NCBI GenBank assembly: GCA_040757035.1
Contig: JBFLYM010000004.1
Span: 1 to 57,350, forward strand
DNA from: JAHJBR01 sp040757035
Lineage (GTDB): Archaea > Micrarchaeota > Micrarchaeia > Anstonellales > Bilamarchaeaceae
Reading direction: 5' to 3'
DNA length: 57,350 nt
Positions 16,113 through 27,200 of this stretch are shown here, one piece after another (the first letter of the stretch is position 1; each line of letters starts with the position of its first letter). A model generated the notes under the pieces. The model was not told the origin of the DNA and did no database searches. It saw nothing but the letters and a program-made list of their open reading frames with translations. A program made the position numbers and the translations under genes.

Positions 16113-16907
16113 TTATCTTCTTGAGATTTTCAAATAAAAATAAGAACAGATTAGTATTACCGCAATTGCCAATGCGGTCAGTTCTTCCTGCCCAAACCGA
16201 ATTGCGCTTATATTTTTCTGGAAATCAGAAAAGAACCCAACAACTTCTTTATCCAAACTTTGCTCTATTTCATAGATAAGAGAAAACTGCACCAGCGTAA
16301 GCCCGCTCCAGTTCAGAGTTTTTGATGTGGTATTCAAATTTTCTATTTTTGGATTAATATTTACTATTATTGCATTAGTCGGAAGAATAAATGAAATTGT
16401 GGTTTTCTTATCCAATCTTATATCTCCGTTTTCGGTGCGCTGAAGATTAAACGCACTTTCATTCAGTGTAAAGCGAGTCGTTCTTGGTTTATATTTTTCT
16501 ATTTTGGTAATGCCTGTATTGTTCGTTATATTTCCGTCCTTGTCGTAGTAAGGGGATGCAATATATGAAATTATTATTTGGGTAAACCAAATATCCTCAG
16601 AAATGGATTTTCTTGGAGGTTGAGGTAGTATAATGATGTTTTTCAAATCAACATTCTTTCTGTTTAAATGAATCTTTATTTCGTCTATATTGGTTATTTC
16701 CTGCCAATTAGAAAGCGCATTTTTATCATAACCGCTTTCGTAAAGCTGTCTGCTGTACGAATCGTTTATCATAATACGTATTTTTTCTTCTACATTTGCA
16801 TTACCGTCTTCATTTAATTTTATTGTAATCTCAAAATCCTGAAGCTGAAAGCCAGCAAACACAAAATTTGCCAAAAGCAGTATTAAAAGTAATTTTTTAA
16901 CGTTCAT
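16113..16907 (-). CDS. Secreted protein with C-terminal membrane anchor, unknown
   Basis: 264 residues from the ATG at 16907 (an upstream ATG at 16922 adds five but would invade the divergent gene's leader). The signal peptide KKLLLILLLANFVFAG is cleaved near residue 18. An ectodomain of ~215 residues opens with FEITIKLNEDGNANVEEKI, typical of beta-sandwich proteins seen in archaeal and thermotogal DUF4897-like proteins. A membrane segment at about 240-258 ends ISRR. It ends 14 nt before the pheS start, so it probably leads that transcript. Its start region abuts the divergent membrane operon. Confidence 0.7.
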   Translation of the reverse strand: MNVKKLLLILLLANFVFAGFQLQDFEITIKLNEDGNANVEEKIRIMINDSYSRQLYESGYDKNALSNWQEITNIDEIKIHLNRKNVDLKNIIILPQPPRKSISEDIWFTQIIISYIASPYYDKDGNITNNTGITKIEKYKPRTTRFTLNESAFNLQRTENGDIRLDKKTTISFILPTNAIIVNINPKIENLNTTSKTLNWSGLTLVQFSLIYEIEQSLDKEVVGFFSDFQKNISAIRFGQEELTALAIAVILICSYFYLKISRR

Positions 16908-16959
16908 GAATAATAAAAACACCTGCAGTTTTTTAAACTATCTTTTCTTATTAACTGAT
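16908..16959. promoter_or_regulatory. Compact divergent promoter
   Basis: Only 52 bp separate the ATG of the minus-strand gene (16907) and the best ATG of the plus-strand operon (16960). A shared ttttttaaac (about 16929-16938) can serve as TATA box in both directions, about 22-30 nt from either start. The two transcripts may therefore be coupled. Confidence 0.5.
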
Positions 16960-18201
16960 ATGCGCTGTGCCATTATTATATTTTCATTACTGTTTTTTAC
17001 ACAATCAAGTTTTGCAGTAGAACCTTATTATACTATTGTTCCAATAGGTGGGCTGCTGGCTGTTTTTATCATCGCAATTTTTTACATGGCATCGCAATTC
17101 CTTCAAAACCCCCAACTTGAAGCGTGGACTAAAAATGAATTGAAAGAATTAATGATCGCAGGAATAACCATAAGTATTGTTTATGTCGCAATGAGCGTAT
17201 CTACAGGAGAACTATTAGGCACTATAACAGGTTATGCCGATAAAAGCGATTTGATTTCAGGAATAGAAACAAAATTCAATGAATTTGAAAACGCGCTTCT
17301 AAACGATTATAATCATTTGATAAAGGCTTCAAACAGATTCGGAATGCTGAGTTCCTACACATATTCGCAAAGCGCAGGGTTTATAATAATGTTTGGAAAA
17401 ACCGATGCTCCTCTTCTTGGTGCTGGCGGAATGATGCAGTCTCTTTCAATACTCGCGTCAAGCGCATCAAACGGAATTTTAATTTATGAAGCAATGAAAA
17501 TATTTCTAAAATTTTTCTTTGACACCTCAATCAATTATCTTCTTCCGATCGCGTTTGTTTTTCGCATGCTGCCGTTTACAAGAAAAATAGGTGGAACGCT
17601 TATAGCGCTGGCGCTCGCTGGCGTTTTTATTTTTCCGTTTTCAATGGTGCTTGCTGCAACAGTGCACGACAGTGTCGGAGTTACGCATTCGCAAATGACG
17701 TCCCCGGACTTTGAAAAAATAACTCTTAAACTTGATAATCGAATAACAGAGATGTGTACAGATTCCACATTAAGGCTTTTGGTTTCACTTAGCGAATATG
17801 GTTGGTGGGCGATGATATGTCCTATATATTGTTCAATATTCGCCGCAGCCTGCGGACCTGGCGCACCTGCTTGTTTTGCAGCATGTATACCACCCACACC
17901 TGGTGGAATTTGTTTTAGCAGTTATGTTTATCCATTGTATAACTATATACAAACCGCATACTCAATCGCGAGTTCAATAGCGTTAGTCACATCTGCGCGC
18001 AATGTTGTTCCGAATGTGGAAAGTAGCGGAGTGATATTCGACATATTGACGAATAAACTTATTGTTCCGGTAAGCGTTGCGGCATCTCTCCCGCTCATGG
18101 AAGTGGTACTTGTTGGCGCGCTTACAGTTGTTGGCGCAAGAAGTCTTTCATCAGCATTGGGAGGAGATATAGCGATAAGCGGATTAGAACGACTGATCTA
18201 G
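16960..18201 (+). CDS. Operon membrane protein 1 of 6 (shared architecture)
   Basis: 413 residues from the ATG at 16960, which opens a clean signal peptide (CAIIIFSLLFFTQSSFA); an ATG at 16906 is possible but collides with the divergent gene. About six membrane segments follow. Family signature: QNPQLEAWTKNELKELM after the first segment pair, a long helix-rich external part, then YLLPIAFVFRMLPFTRKIGG, an ectodomain with eight cysteines (CPIYC...CGP...CFAAC...CF), and the tail ARSLSSALGGDIAISGLERLI. The same order occurs in the next five genes. Function unknown; the layout recalls VirB6/TrbL channel proteins of type IV secretion systems, without clear sequence support. Confidence 0.75.
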   Translation: MRCAIIIFSLLFFTQSSFAVEPYYTIVPIGGLLAVFIIAIFYMASQFLQNPQLEAWTKNELKELMIAGITISIVYVAMSVSTGELLGTITGYADKSDLISGIETKFNEFENALLNDYNHLIKASNRFGMLSSYTYSQSAGFIIMFGKTDAPLLGAGGMMQSLSILASSASNGILIYEAMKIFLKFFFDTSINYLLPIAFVFRMLPFTRKIGGTLIALALAGVFIFPFSMVLAATVHDSVGVTHSQMTSPDFEKITLKLDNRITEMCTDSTLRLLVSLSEYGWWAMICPIYCSIFAAACGPGAPACFAACIPPTPGGICFSSYVYPLYNYIQTAYSIASSIALVTSARNVVPNVESSGVIFDILTNKLIVPVSVAASLPLMEVVLVGALTVVGARSLSSALGGDIAISGLERLI

Positions 18202-18258
18202 AAGGAGGGTCAAGATGATATCAAAATACAAAACAAATTATGAATAAAGAGAGATTTT

Positions 18259-19275
18259 ATGAGAAACGCGTATTTGGATTTATTTTTTATCTTTCTTCTT
18301 TTTTCTGCGAGCAATGCTGTTAGTATAGGTAATTGCGCTGCGGCAACATTTGATAGTTATATTGAAATAATGAAAGGACCGCTCGGCGTATTGATGTTTA
18401 GTATTGTATTGGCTTTAGCGCTAATTTATATGATCGCAAACGCATTTCACAGACCAGAGTACATTGTACTAGTGAAGGACGAATCTTTTCATCTTCTTAT
18501 TTCTGTTATGCTGCTTGTTTTTTTCGGGCTTGGAATGGAAATAGGGTGCGGCGTGGTCGGAAGCGCGTTTGATTTCGCATACAAAAACATCAGCAAAGCC
18601 GGCGATCCTTGTTATCTTCCTGAAGAATCAGTACAAAAGATTGCTGTGTGTTCAATGCAGATGATGGAAAACGACGCAAATGAACTTATAAACGCATATA
18701 CCAAAAAGAATATCGATCTTCAGGTGGAGGCATCGGCATATATAAGTTATTTTGGGATTACAGGTGGTGCTACATTCGGACCTGACGCATATTTGCGTGC
18801 GCACGCAATATTTATTGACAATGTAAAGAATATGTTTACCCTGCCTGCATATTTGAGCATACGCGCACAAAATATAATTATGCAATTTTTCCTTGGAACC
18901 GGGACATATACCGGAGCAATTATTCAATATCTCATTCCGGTGGCATTTTTGATGCGGTTTATTCCTTTCTTCAGGCAAATAGGTAATATAATGATTGGAC
19001 TCGCTGTTGCGATATTTATCATTGTGCCGGTTTTTATAGCGCTTAACGGAATAATGTATTTGTATATATTTACTCCAGAGCAATGTTCACAATATTCCGA
19101 TTTGGTATACGACAATGTGTTTGAATTGAGTGGCGCTAGTGGATGCAATTCGAGCATCAATATACTCAAGGTTGCAAGACTTTATCCACAGGCGTTTTTA
19201 CTTCCGAATCTTACCATAGTAATTTTTATTACGTTTGTTAATTCATTAAATAAAGCGCTCAAAGTATTAGGATGA
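18259..19275 (+). CDS. Operon membrane protein 2 of 6
   Basis: 338 residues with an N-terminal signal (LFFIFLLFSASNA). The first membrane pair flanks HRPEYIVLVKDESFHLL, equivalent to the NPxLxxWxKxEL motif of its neighbour. A helical external region with several cysteines precedes QYLIPVAFLMRFIPFFRQIGN, the family's P-x-G/A-F..R..PF.R..G motif. A short Cys-containing loop and a last membrane segment ending in NSLNKALKVLG follow; the GGDI tail motif is lost. Its stop overlaps the next ATG (ATGA at 19272), so translation is probably coupled. No known family. Confidence 0.72.
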   Translation: MRNAYLDLFFIFLLFSASNAVSIGNCAAATFDSYIEIMKGPLGVLMFSIVLALALIYMIANAFHRPEYIVLVKDESFHLLISVMLLVFFGLGMEIGCGVVGSAFDFAYKNISKAGDPCYLPEESVQKIAVCSMQMMENDANELINAYTKKNIDLQVEASAYISYFGITGGATFGPDAYLRAHAIFIDNVKNMFTLPAYLSIRAQNIIMQFFLGTGTYTGAIIQYLIPVAFLMRFIPFFRQIGNIMIGLAVAIFIIVPVFIALNGIMYLYIFTPEQCSQYSDLVYDNVFELSGASGCNSSINILKVARLYPQAFLLPNLTIVIFITFVNSLNKALKVLG

Positions 19276-21122
19276 AAAGGATGAATGAAAACATAGGTAA
19301 TATGAAAAAAATAGCCTCTATAATCTTCATAATCGTTATAATGTTTTCATCATTTATAAATTTTGTAAACGCAGCGAATGTAAGCGAGTTGATAAACCAA
19401 ACGGTTGAGGGCGAGGGAGGAATAAGCGGTTCATCTAATTTATACAGTACTGGACTGTTTAAAGATTGGCAGATACTTTCAGTACTCTGTGCACTGATAT
19501 CCCTTTTTATTGTTGCAATCGCACATATGGTTGCGCAGCCGTTCAACCTTCCTGATCTTAAGGCATGGGCAAATTTGGAATGGGGTCAGGTATTTGTCAC
19601 AGTAATTATAGTTGGATGTACAATAACTGCACTAGAATTCGTGGATATAATTATAATGGAGCAGGTAAACAATTCGCCTGCCAGTCCTGTTAAGTGTTCT
19701 GCCAGTGATTTCTGCCTTTTCAATGTTTCCAATACATATTTGGATGGACTTATCGAATTGACCAATAGCAGTATGCGAAATACTTTCATAGAAAGCGTGA
19801 AAGCCGGAAAGGCCTCAATATCCCGAGTTATGCTTTCATGCACTACCTTTCTATATCCTCCATGCTTGTGGGGATACACCGGATGGGCAAACAATGCATT
19901 TTTGAGTCTTGATGTAGACAGATACACTCAAGAAATAGAGCAATATAATTCAGTTTTATATAGTCTGACAATACAGAAATTTTTCGTAAGTAATGTAAAT
20001 TACAACGTTGGTCCAGCATTACTTTTGATAGGAATAGTTGCGCGCAGTTTTTTCATCACACGAAAGGCGGGTGGCTTGTTAATGGCAACAGCAATCGGCA
20101 TAATGTTTGTTTTCCCCATGATGTATCTCTGGAACATGATAACACTTAATGTTGCTGTTTTTGGAGATGATTTGTTCCAAGGTCTTAATTCTGATTGTCC
20201 CGAAGCATGCACTTACACACCACCAGTAGCATATAAAGATGGAAACGCGCTAACCTATGGTGACTTCTATGTTTTGATTGGAATGAACGACAGTCTTGCT
20301 GAAGAATTCAAAAAAGGAACAATTGAATCGTATAACGATGTGTATTCCTGCGAGTTTTCAGCGCTTGAGACAAATACAACAGAGGGAATTTACTGCCCAA
20401 GATTATGCAGAGAGCTCCCCTATCCATATGTATTTCAAGATTGTTCTGACCCACGCGCAGAACTTGCCTGCACTCGCTTGCCAATTGCATGCAAATTAAT
20501 ACGCAATATAACAACATGCCCTCCCGACGAACTCAGAAATTGCTCTGATGAATGCAGGGTAATACCTCCGCTCAATGGCGGCAGAGACTGCGAAACCTGT
20601 TTTATAAATGCGAGCAATAAAACTCCGAACGCGATTCCATTTAGCTGTAGAATAGCATTAAGAACAAACATCGCCGATGTTAATGATACTTCAGGAAGAC
20701 CGAGCCAATGCGTTTTAGATTCCAGCCCCTACAAACAGGCAACTCTTAATTGCAAAGCGAGTTTAGATCCGTATCAAAGCTGCATGTATATAATGCCTGA
20801 TTTTCCTGACGATAGGTGCCAGGGATGCCTTAATGTTACAAATGATTATTGTTTGTTCAAGCCGCCAATAGTCAACGATTGCGGAAGCGAATGCACAGAA
20901 GAATCGATATTAAAACCAACATTGCTCAATCCAGCAGAATTTGCGAAAAAATCTGGTGACGGCATGTTCGGGCGTGAAGATATAAAAAATGTAAGCAGGC
21001 TTGTATTTCCAGCTTATTTCCTACCGCTCATAAACATAATTGTTACGTTGATGTTTATACGCGGATTTTCTCCAATATTCGGAGGCGATATTGATATACC
21101 AGGTTATCTAAAGGTTTTATAG
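19272..21122 (+). CDS. Operon membrane protein 3 of 6, with Cys-rich ectodomain
   Basis: 616 residues. A signal segment (IASIIFIIVIMFSSFINFVNA) and membrane pair flank FNLPDLKAWANLEWGQV. After GPALLLIGIVARSFFITRKAGG comes a membrane segment and then a ~270-residue external insertion (about 300-570) with more than 30 cysteines in C-x2-C and C-x3-C spacing, absent from the other paralogues. The last membrane segment ends IRGFSPIFGGDIDIPGYLKVL, the family tail. The insertion has the same Cys-rich character as the giant protein at 24256-28017. It must rely on disulfides or metals outside the cell. Confidence 0.75.
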   Translation: MKRMNENIGNMKKIASIIFIIVIMFSSFINFVNAANVSELINQTVEGEGGISGSSNLYSTGLFKDWQILSVLCALISLFIVAIAHMVAQPFNLPDLKAWANLEWGQVFVTVIIVGCTITALEFVDIIIMEQVNNSPASPVKCSASDFCLFNVSNTYLDGLIELTNSSMRNTFIESVKAGKASISRVMLSCTTFLYPPCLWGYTGWANNAFLSLDVDRYTQEIEQYNSVLYSLTIQKFFVSNVNYNVGPALLLIGIVARSFFITRKAGGLLMATAIGIMFVFPMMYLWNMITLNVAVFGDDLFQGLNSDCPEACTYTPPVAYKDGNALTYGDFYVLIGMNDSLAEEFKKGTIESYNDVYSCEFSALETNTTEGIYCPRLCRELPYPYVFQDCSDPRAELACTRLPIACKLIRNITTCPPDELRNCSDECRVIPPLNGGRDCETCFINASNKTPNAIPFSCRIALRTNIADVNDTSGRPSQCVLDSSPYKQATLNCKASLDPYQSCMYIMPDFPDDRCQGCLNVTNDYCLFKPPIVNDCGSECTEESILKPTLLNPAEFAKKSGDGMFGREDIKNVSRLVFPAYFLPLINIIVTLMFIRGFSPIFGGDIDIPGYLKVL

Positions 21123-21140
21123 ATTTTACAGGTTTTATAA

Positions 21141-22073
21141 ATGAAAAAATTCATGCTGTTCATGATTTTGTTCGCGTTTTCATTTTCTTTTGCGAGCGGT
21201 TGGCAGGAGCTCAGCGTAATAGCGATTACAATTTCAATAATGATATTGGGACTTATTTTTGCGGCAGGGCATATTATAGACTCAAATGAAATGAAATTCC
21301 TTGCAAAAGATGAACTTGTTCAGATTGTTGCAACAGCGCTTATGCTCGCATCGATCGCTGCATTTGCTACATTTTTATCCTCTATTTCTGCAGATGCATC
21401 TTTATCTATTGACAACAGTCTGCAAACTATTAGCTCAATGAACAATATTTTAGGTGGCGCTGCAGAAACTGTTGGAAAAGAAGGAAGCAGATCAATATGG
21501 TGCAGTTTTTCTGCAGTAAGCTTTGGAACTTCTGCATGCACAGGATATAGGATGTTGTCCCCTTCGCTTTCAATAGGTTTCCAACTTACAGGAACTGCGC
21601 TTGCCGAGCTTAATGCATTCAAATTTCTTATGGACAGTTCAAATACATGGATAATAAATCTCTTTTTACCGTTGGGAATTTTTCTGCGCACATTTAAATA
21701 CACAAGAGGTGCAGGAAGTCTTTTTATGGCAACCGCTGTTGCGTTTTGTTTTGTACTTCCGATCACATATACGGTAATTCAGGATAGTATAGAAAGTTTT
21801 CGCGCTGCAAATCCAAATTTTGGAGCCATGCCTTCATTTTCCATTAGTTCATGCAATGAATATGCAATAGACGACTCGCAAAATGAACAAAACGCCATCA
21901 ATGCATTTAATGGAGCAATAGCATCAGCGTTTCCACAATTATTATTCGCTTTCCTGATAGACGCAAATTTGACTATAATTGTTTCGCTTGCAGTTACAAT
22001 AAGTTCAATAAGATTCCTGATGGGCATTGCTGGAGCTGAAATAGATGTGCAATCGCTTGGAAGGTTGATATAG
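21141..22073 (+). CDS. Operon membrane protein 4 of 6
   Basis: 310 residues; signal segment MKKFMLFMILFAFSFSFASG. Membrane pair with SNEMKFLAKDELVQIV between. The signature NLFLPLGIFLRTFKYTRGAGSL precedes a membrane segment, and the tail IRFLMGIAGAEIDVQSLGRLI is the clearest match to proteins 1 and 3. The external part is small, with few cysteines. It begins 18 nt after protein 3. It may be closest to the minimal core of the family. Confidence 0.72.
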   Translation: MKKFMLFMILFAFSFSFASGWQELSVIAITISIMILGLIFAAGHIIDSNEMKFLAKDELVQIVATALMLASIAAFATFLSSISADASLSIDNSLQTISSMNNILGGAAETVGKEGSRSIWCSFSAVSFGTSACTGYRMLSPSLSIGFQLTGTALAELNAFKFLMDSSNTWIINLFLPLGIFLRTFKYTRGAGSLFMATAVAFCFVLPITYTVIQDSIESFRAANPNFGAMPSFSISSCNEYAIDDSQNEQNAINAFNGAIASAFPQLLFAFLIDANLTIIVSLAVTISSIRFLMGIAGAEIDVQSLGRLI

Positions 22074-22137
22074 AAAATGGATATAAAGGGTTGGCATAAA
22101 AAATTGATATTAAAAGTTGGCATAAAGGGTGACATAA

Positions 22138-23136
22138 ATGGATGTTTCGTTATTTTGCAGTGACACACTTCCAAACTTTCTCACAACTGAAATATTGCCA
22201 ATTACAATGATTGCCGCTGTTCTTTTTTCCATGATTATTGGAATAACTTTTGCATTGTCTCAAGCAACAAGCAATCCAAAGCTTTCTGTCTGGTCAAAAA
22301 TAGAGATTATGCAGCTTATATTCTCCACAGCTTTTGTGTTAATTCTTTTGGAGATAATAGCTTCGTTTTGCACGTTTAGCACCAATGATATCGCAATGCT
22401 CACAGGTAGTTCTGCACCTACACCAGCACTACCTGTCTATGATGGGGCTGAAAAATATTTGGTTCAAAGCGCAGCGTATTCTAAAGTCGCAATGATCAAT
22501 GCACGCTATTATTTAGGTGTGATAAATGTTCAAGAAATGGTTTCAACCTGGAAATGTCCAGATTGGTGTTTTTTAACAGTCGGCGGTACAGGAGCTTCTG
22601 CTTCACCAAACGCCGGCAGTTCAATGTTTTCATCCGCGTTTATGCTGCTTCTTAATTCTTCGCTTATGTCATTCATGTCATCATTCATGCATATTTTCTT
22701 CCTTAAGTATATTCAATCAGGACTTTTCCTCTTTCTTTTTCCACTTGCCATAATAACGCGTTCGCTTCCGTATTTGCGAACATTTGGCGCTGTTATACTT
22801 GCGGTTATTTTCGCGTTTTATGTAATATACCCATCAATTCTTGCAGCGTTCTATGTCTCGCTTTCTGATTCTATGGTTCCGCCTGTTATGAAAAATGAGG
22901 ACGAACTTAAACAGAAAGATTTTGATTTTGGTGCGGCGTTGTGGGGAGATAACCCAGTTAAATTAAGCGTGTCCGCGAGCGATATTGGTGACGTTTCTAA
23001 TTCTGCTGCAAAGGCGTTCTTTTATTCGGTGTTTTTGCCTACTGTTGCATTACTCGCCACAGGCGCTGCAGCAACATATGTTTCGCGTCTTATGGGCGAA
23101 GATATTGATCTAAGTAGATTAACTCAAATGATATAA
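22138..23136 (+). CDS. Operon membrane protein 5 of 6
   Basis: 332 residues, without an obvious cleavable signal: residues 1-15 (MDVSLFCSDTLPNF) look external, then a membrane segment. SNPKLSVWSKIEIMQLI is the conserved W-x-K motif, LFLFPLAIITRSLPYLRTFGA the conserved R..P..R..G motif, and VSRLMGEDIDLSRLTQMI the tail. An external Gly/Ser segment with two Cys (CPDWC) lies near residue 140. The 64-nt gap before it contains a short direct repeat (ttggcataaa). Confidence 0.72.
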   Translation: MDVSLFCSDTLPNFLTTEILPITMIAAVLFSMIIGITFALSQATSNPKLSVWSKIEIMQLIFSTAFVLILLEIIASFCTFSTNDIAMLTGSSAPTPALPVYDGAEKYLVQSAAYSKVAMINARYYLGVINVQEMVSTWKCPDWCFLTVGGTGASASPNAGSSMFSSAFMLLLNSSLMSFMSSFMHIFFLKYIQSGLFLFLFPLAIITRSLPYLRTFGAVILAVIFAFYVIYPSILAAFYVSLSDSMVPPVMKNEDELKQKDFDFGAALWGDNPVKLSVSASDIGDVSNSAAKAFFYSVFLPTVALLATGAAATYVSRLMGEDIDLSRLTQMI

Positions 23137-23176
23137 ATAATATAAATATATCCAAACATAATCAAACATAATTGCG

Positions 23177-24253
23177 GTGTACATACATATGGTATATTAT
23201 CCGACCACATGGGAAGCAGGACCTGGTTGCGATGTTGGTCTATTCTGCGAATGGACAAGTAGCTGGGAACCCATAATCATGCTATCCATGATGACCATTT
23301 TCTTTATGTATGCAATAATATATATGTTGTCATATTTTCTTCAATCAGAAGAACTCAAAAGAAGCGCAAAAAGTCATCTTTTGGATGCTGTTTTTACCGC
23401 TGCGCTCGCGGTGTCAATAATTTTGATAATGCAACAGACGTTTACTTTTATACAGGATTATTTCAGAACGACTGGCGCGTCTGTTTATTGCGATTTATAT
23501 GGAAAAATCAGTTTGGATAATGGCGCAAGTCCGTTTGATCTTATGAAATGCAGACTGATTGAAAAAGCATCTGCTATTTCTGTGATATATGAACGCGTAT
23601 ATGCTGCATCAAGAGAACCGTTCAAAAAATTTAGTTTGATATGGGGTCTTGCGGGTCTTCCAATCTACTCACAAGGTGCGTATATGTTTCAATCAGGTAT
23701 TTCAGAATTATACCGGGAAATAGAAAGTTACCGACTTCTTGCGCATGTTTGCGTAAGCCTTCTCATCGCCATAAACGCGTATATTGGCGCAATAGATTAT
23801 GTTTCAATGAATATGCTCAGAATGTTTTTACCTATGGGAATAGTGCTCCGCGCAATACCGTTTACGCGAAACATAGGCGCGTTTTTTATTTCTGCCGCGA
23901 TAGGATTGTATATAATTTATCCTCTTCTTTTTGTTATTACAGATCAAACCTTTGTTTCAACTCCTGGTCCGTATGTTGATATTACCGATATGAGCGACAC
24001 TTCGCTTCCATGGCCGTCATTTAACGGCGCGGTGTCATTGCTTACCATTGGTCCGCAATCGTACACATCATCGCAAATTTTCAGTTCTATGGATATAAAG
24101 CAGGGATCAGCCGAACTCGCAAATCTTTATTACGGACTTATACTTCAACCAATAGTAATTTTAAGCATAACGCTTATTTTTATACGCTATCTAACATCAT
24201 TGTTCGGTGGTGAAGCACAGGAATTGTTTAGATTGGCCAGTAAGGTTGTTTAG
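23177..24253 (+). CDS. Operon membrane protein 6 of 6
   Basis: 358 residues from GTG at 23177, or 354 from ATG at 23189. N-terminal external residues with two Cys (GCDVGLFC), membrane segment, QSEELKRSAKSHLLDAV, membrane segment, a helical external region with Cys, then FLPMGIVLRAIPFTRNIGAF, the best match to the family signature. The tail IRYLTSLFGGEAQELFRLASKVV keeps GGE. It ends 2 nt before the next gene. All six proteins plausibly share a topology with both conserved motifs on the cytoplasmic face; that is inference. Confidence 0.72.
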   Translation: MYIHMVYYPTTWEAGPGCDVGLFCEWTSSWEPIIMLSMMTIFFMYAIIYMLSYFLQSEELKRSAKSHLLDAVFTAALAVSIILIMQQTFTFIQDYFRTTGASVYCDLYGKISLDNGASPFDLMKCRLIEKASAISVIYERVYAASREPFKKFSLIWGLAGLPIYSQGAYMFQSGISELYREIESYRLLAHVCVSLLIAINAYIGAIDYVSMNMLRMFLPMGIVLRAIPFTRNIGAFFISAAIGLYIIYPLLFVITDQTFVSTPGPYVDITDMSDTSLPWPSFNGAVSLLTIGPQSYTSSQIFSSMDIKQGSAELANLYYGLILQPIVILSITLIFIRYLTSLFGGEAQELFRLASKVV

Positions 24254-24255
24254 CC

Positions 24256-27200
24256 ATGAATAATATGAAAGATATAGAGAATATGAACAATATAAAGAAT
24301 ATGAAAAATACAAACAATACAATTATGAATATGAAAAGTTCGGTTTTTGTCTGCTTGTTTGTGCTATTGTTTATTTTATCTGGATGTTATGCCCCAAATA
24401 TGCAAGGTCCGTGCTGCACAATAAACACAAGCAACCCAAACACTGTAAAGTGTATGCTCACGAATCCTGTAGATCCAACTACTAGCATTGCTCCGTCACC
24501 AGAAATGTGCAATGGTTCAATAGTAAGTAACGGTCTTATGTGCAATACAGATTGGTGCGCGACAGCAGAACCATCACAAAACGAGACAATTTATGTAAAA
24601 TATGATATAAATGGGCGCCACGTTCTTAACTGTACTGGTGTTTCGCTGAGTAATAAGAGCGAACCATGCAACAATATTGGATATTGCCACATTATATTTA
24701 CAAACATCACCAATAACAACAATACCTATGCGTTTTATCCGCAGTGCAGCAATAGGGCAGAGCTTGCTTTTGATACCAATTGTAAAACCATGCTATGCGG
24801 AAACATACAATATTCACCAAAGCAGTCTCTTCTTCCTGAATATGGAAAAAACATGACGTATCAAAATCTAAAAACCACAGCAACCCAAATGCTCTATGCT
24901 GCTACATGTAATTTTTATACTCTTGATGCTCCAACAATGAAAAAACTAAAAAGGGCAAAGGATGTTTTTGTTAATACATTTAGAATAGGCTTTGGAAATT
25001 CAATATCAGATTTTGAGGAAGCGCGTCTTTATTTTCCACTTAGCGATAAATTTTGCAGGACGGCGCAAGGAAAAGATAGATATATGAATTATCTTAATGT
25101 TAGTTTTACCGCAAGCGGTTACTTTGATTGGTGGCAGTATTATTCGCACGAAAAATGGAAAACCTGGCATGCTGATAATGTAACCGTTAATTCGTTTGAT
25201 CCATCCACAATTATAAATCGTTCTGTTGCACTTGGATGTAACACAAGCGTTCGTAATTTGAGTTCACATGAAACAATGAATTATAAGGAATTTCCGCCTG
25301 CTGCATCAAGCGGAAATTATTTTCTTAAAATATTTAATGAATCATATATTCCAGCAACGTATATAATGCCTGATACAGAAAGATATAAATACGAACTTTA
25401 TAGAAATTATTGGGATAAAATATACAAAACAAATCTAAATGATTCGGCTCCTACTCTTATACAAAATTTTTCGCATTTTGAATGCAATTCTTCATTTGAT
25501 TGCGTTTCTGGGTTATGCACAAAGCAGGATAGCGGGTATGAGCGCGGTTTTTGTACGCGCAGCGATGGCAACGTAACAAATTGCATGTGTTATGAAGTTG
25601 GTTCAAGATTGCGACCAGGAAATGAAGTGCGTTGTGAAGCGTTTGAAAATTCAAATACATTCAGACCATTAACTACCAATTTATGCGAAATTAGATATCA
25701 TGAAAAAAGTGGTTCATGTAAGAAGAAGTGCGAAGGTTTTCCACCAGAATGCACTCGGACCTGCAGCGGCTACAAACCTAAAACTGGGTGTAGTGGTTTT
25801 TTTTATGTGGGGGATACATGTACATATGACGAACCATACATGAATTGTACGGATATAATCAATGCACCGCAAATAGTTTTTTTCAATCAAACTATAGAAG
25901 GATATAAAGGTTATGCAAGAATGAACGAACCCGAGTTTCAGCGCTCAATGTTAGCGGCCAGTTGCGGACCATTTGTAAAAGGAACTGATTATAATGTTGC
26001 AAACTATTTGCCAGACTACAATATAGCGACGAATAAAGATCGTTGGGCGTGTGCAAACAGTGAATGGAGAACCAAAGGAGTATGTACTAAGACTTATAAA
26101 GAGTTAATATTATTTAAAACACTTGGTAAGTGCACAAAAGATGATCAAAAGCCAGAAGCGAATTTTCTGAATGTTAGCAATGTTTATGGATGGTGCGAAC
26201 CATGTACGCATGCGACTATGGTTTCTGTGAATTTGGATGATTATTATAAGGCATATAATGGTTATTATTTCGGATGTTATTCATCATACCCCGGCGGTGA
26301 AAGTTGCGGATGTGGAGCAGCAGTTGGCGGTCTTCCATGCGGCACAATGTCGAACTATATGGACAGCGTTGCGAATATTAGAACAAGAATAGATAATTAC
26401 TTAAAAACAGGAGTAATGCCTATAATTTGGTATATGAGCAATAGCAGCAATCTTGGCACAACCTGGACATATTCTGGAGGATATTATACAGTGTGTCATA
26501 GATGCAACAATGCACCAACCGATGCTGCTCGAACAACAATAATAAACACTCTAAAAAGTTATAATCCAATATATTCTGCTGATAGTACCAATAAATTTTT
26601 TGACAATTTCAATGCTTGGTGTTATTATAATGATTGGACATCGTGTTCGTGTCACAATAAACCATGCGAATGTAGTGGCCCTTACCAAGCAAAGCAACAA
26701 TCCAGTAATCCTTCTGGAGAGACATATATTGGAGAGAGAACAGAAAATAAAGAAGCACTATCTTTCAAATGTCATGCGTGTGATCACCATGCACATGATA
26801 CTTTTTGTAATTGGGGCATGGGTTATCATTTCCTCAAAAATGCAATAGGAAACAGTGCATCAATAGTAGTTATTGCATCGTCAGTTGATGGAAAAAACGC
26901 AACTACTATAGCTACGCGCGCGACACAACTTAAAACCGAAAATTGCCCAAATTGTTTGGCTGCGCTCTATGTGCCAAAAATGAACACAACACGACTGGAT
27001 GAAATTTTTGGCTGCACAGATCAGTATAATTGCAAAATAAGAGGCAATGACGCCTGGAAAAACATAGACATCATTCTTTATGATGATAGAATAAACGATT
27101 ATACTGGGATTGATAGAAATTTGGCGATATTGGAAGGTGTGGCAAACAAAAGCAGACAGCTTCTTTTGCGCTATTCAAAACCGAGTATTCCTTTAATTTC

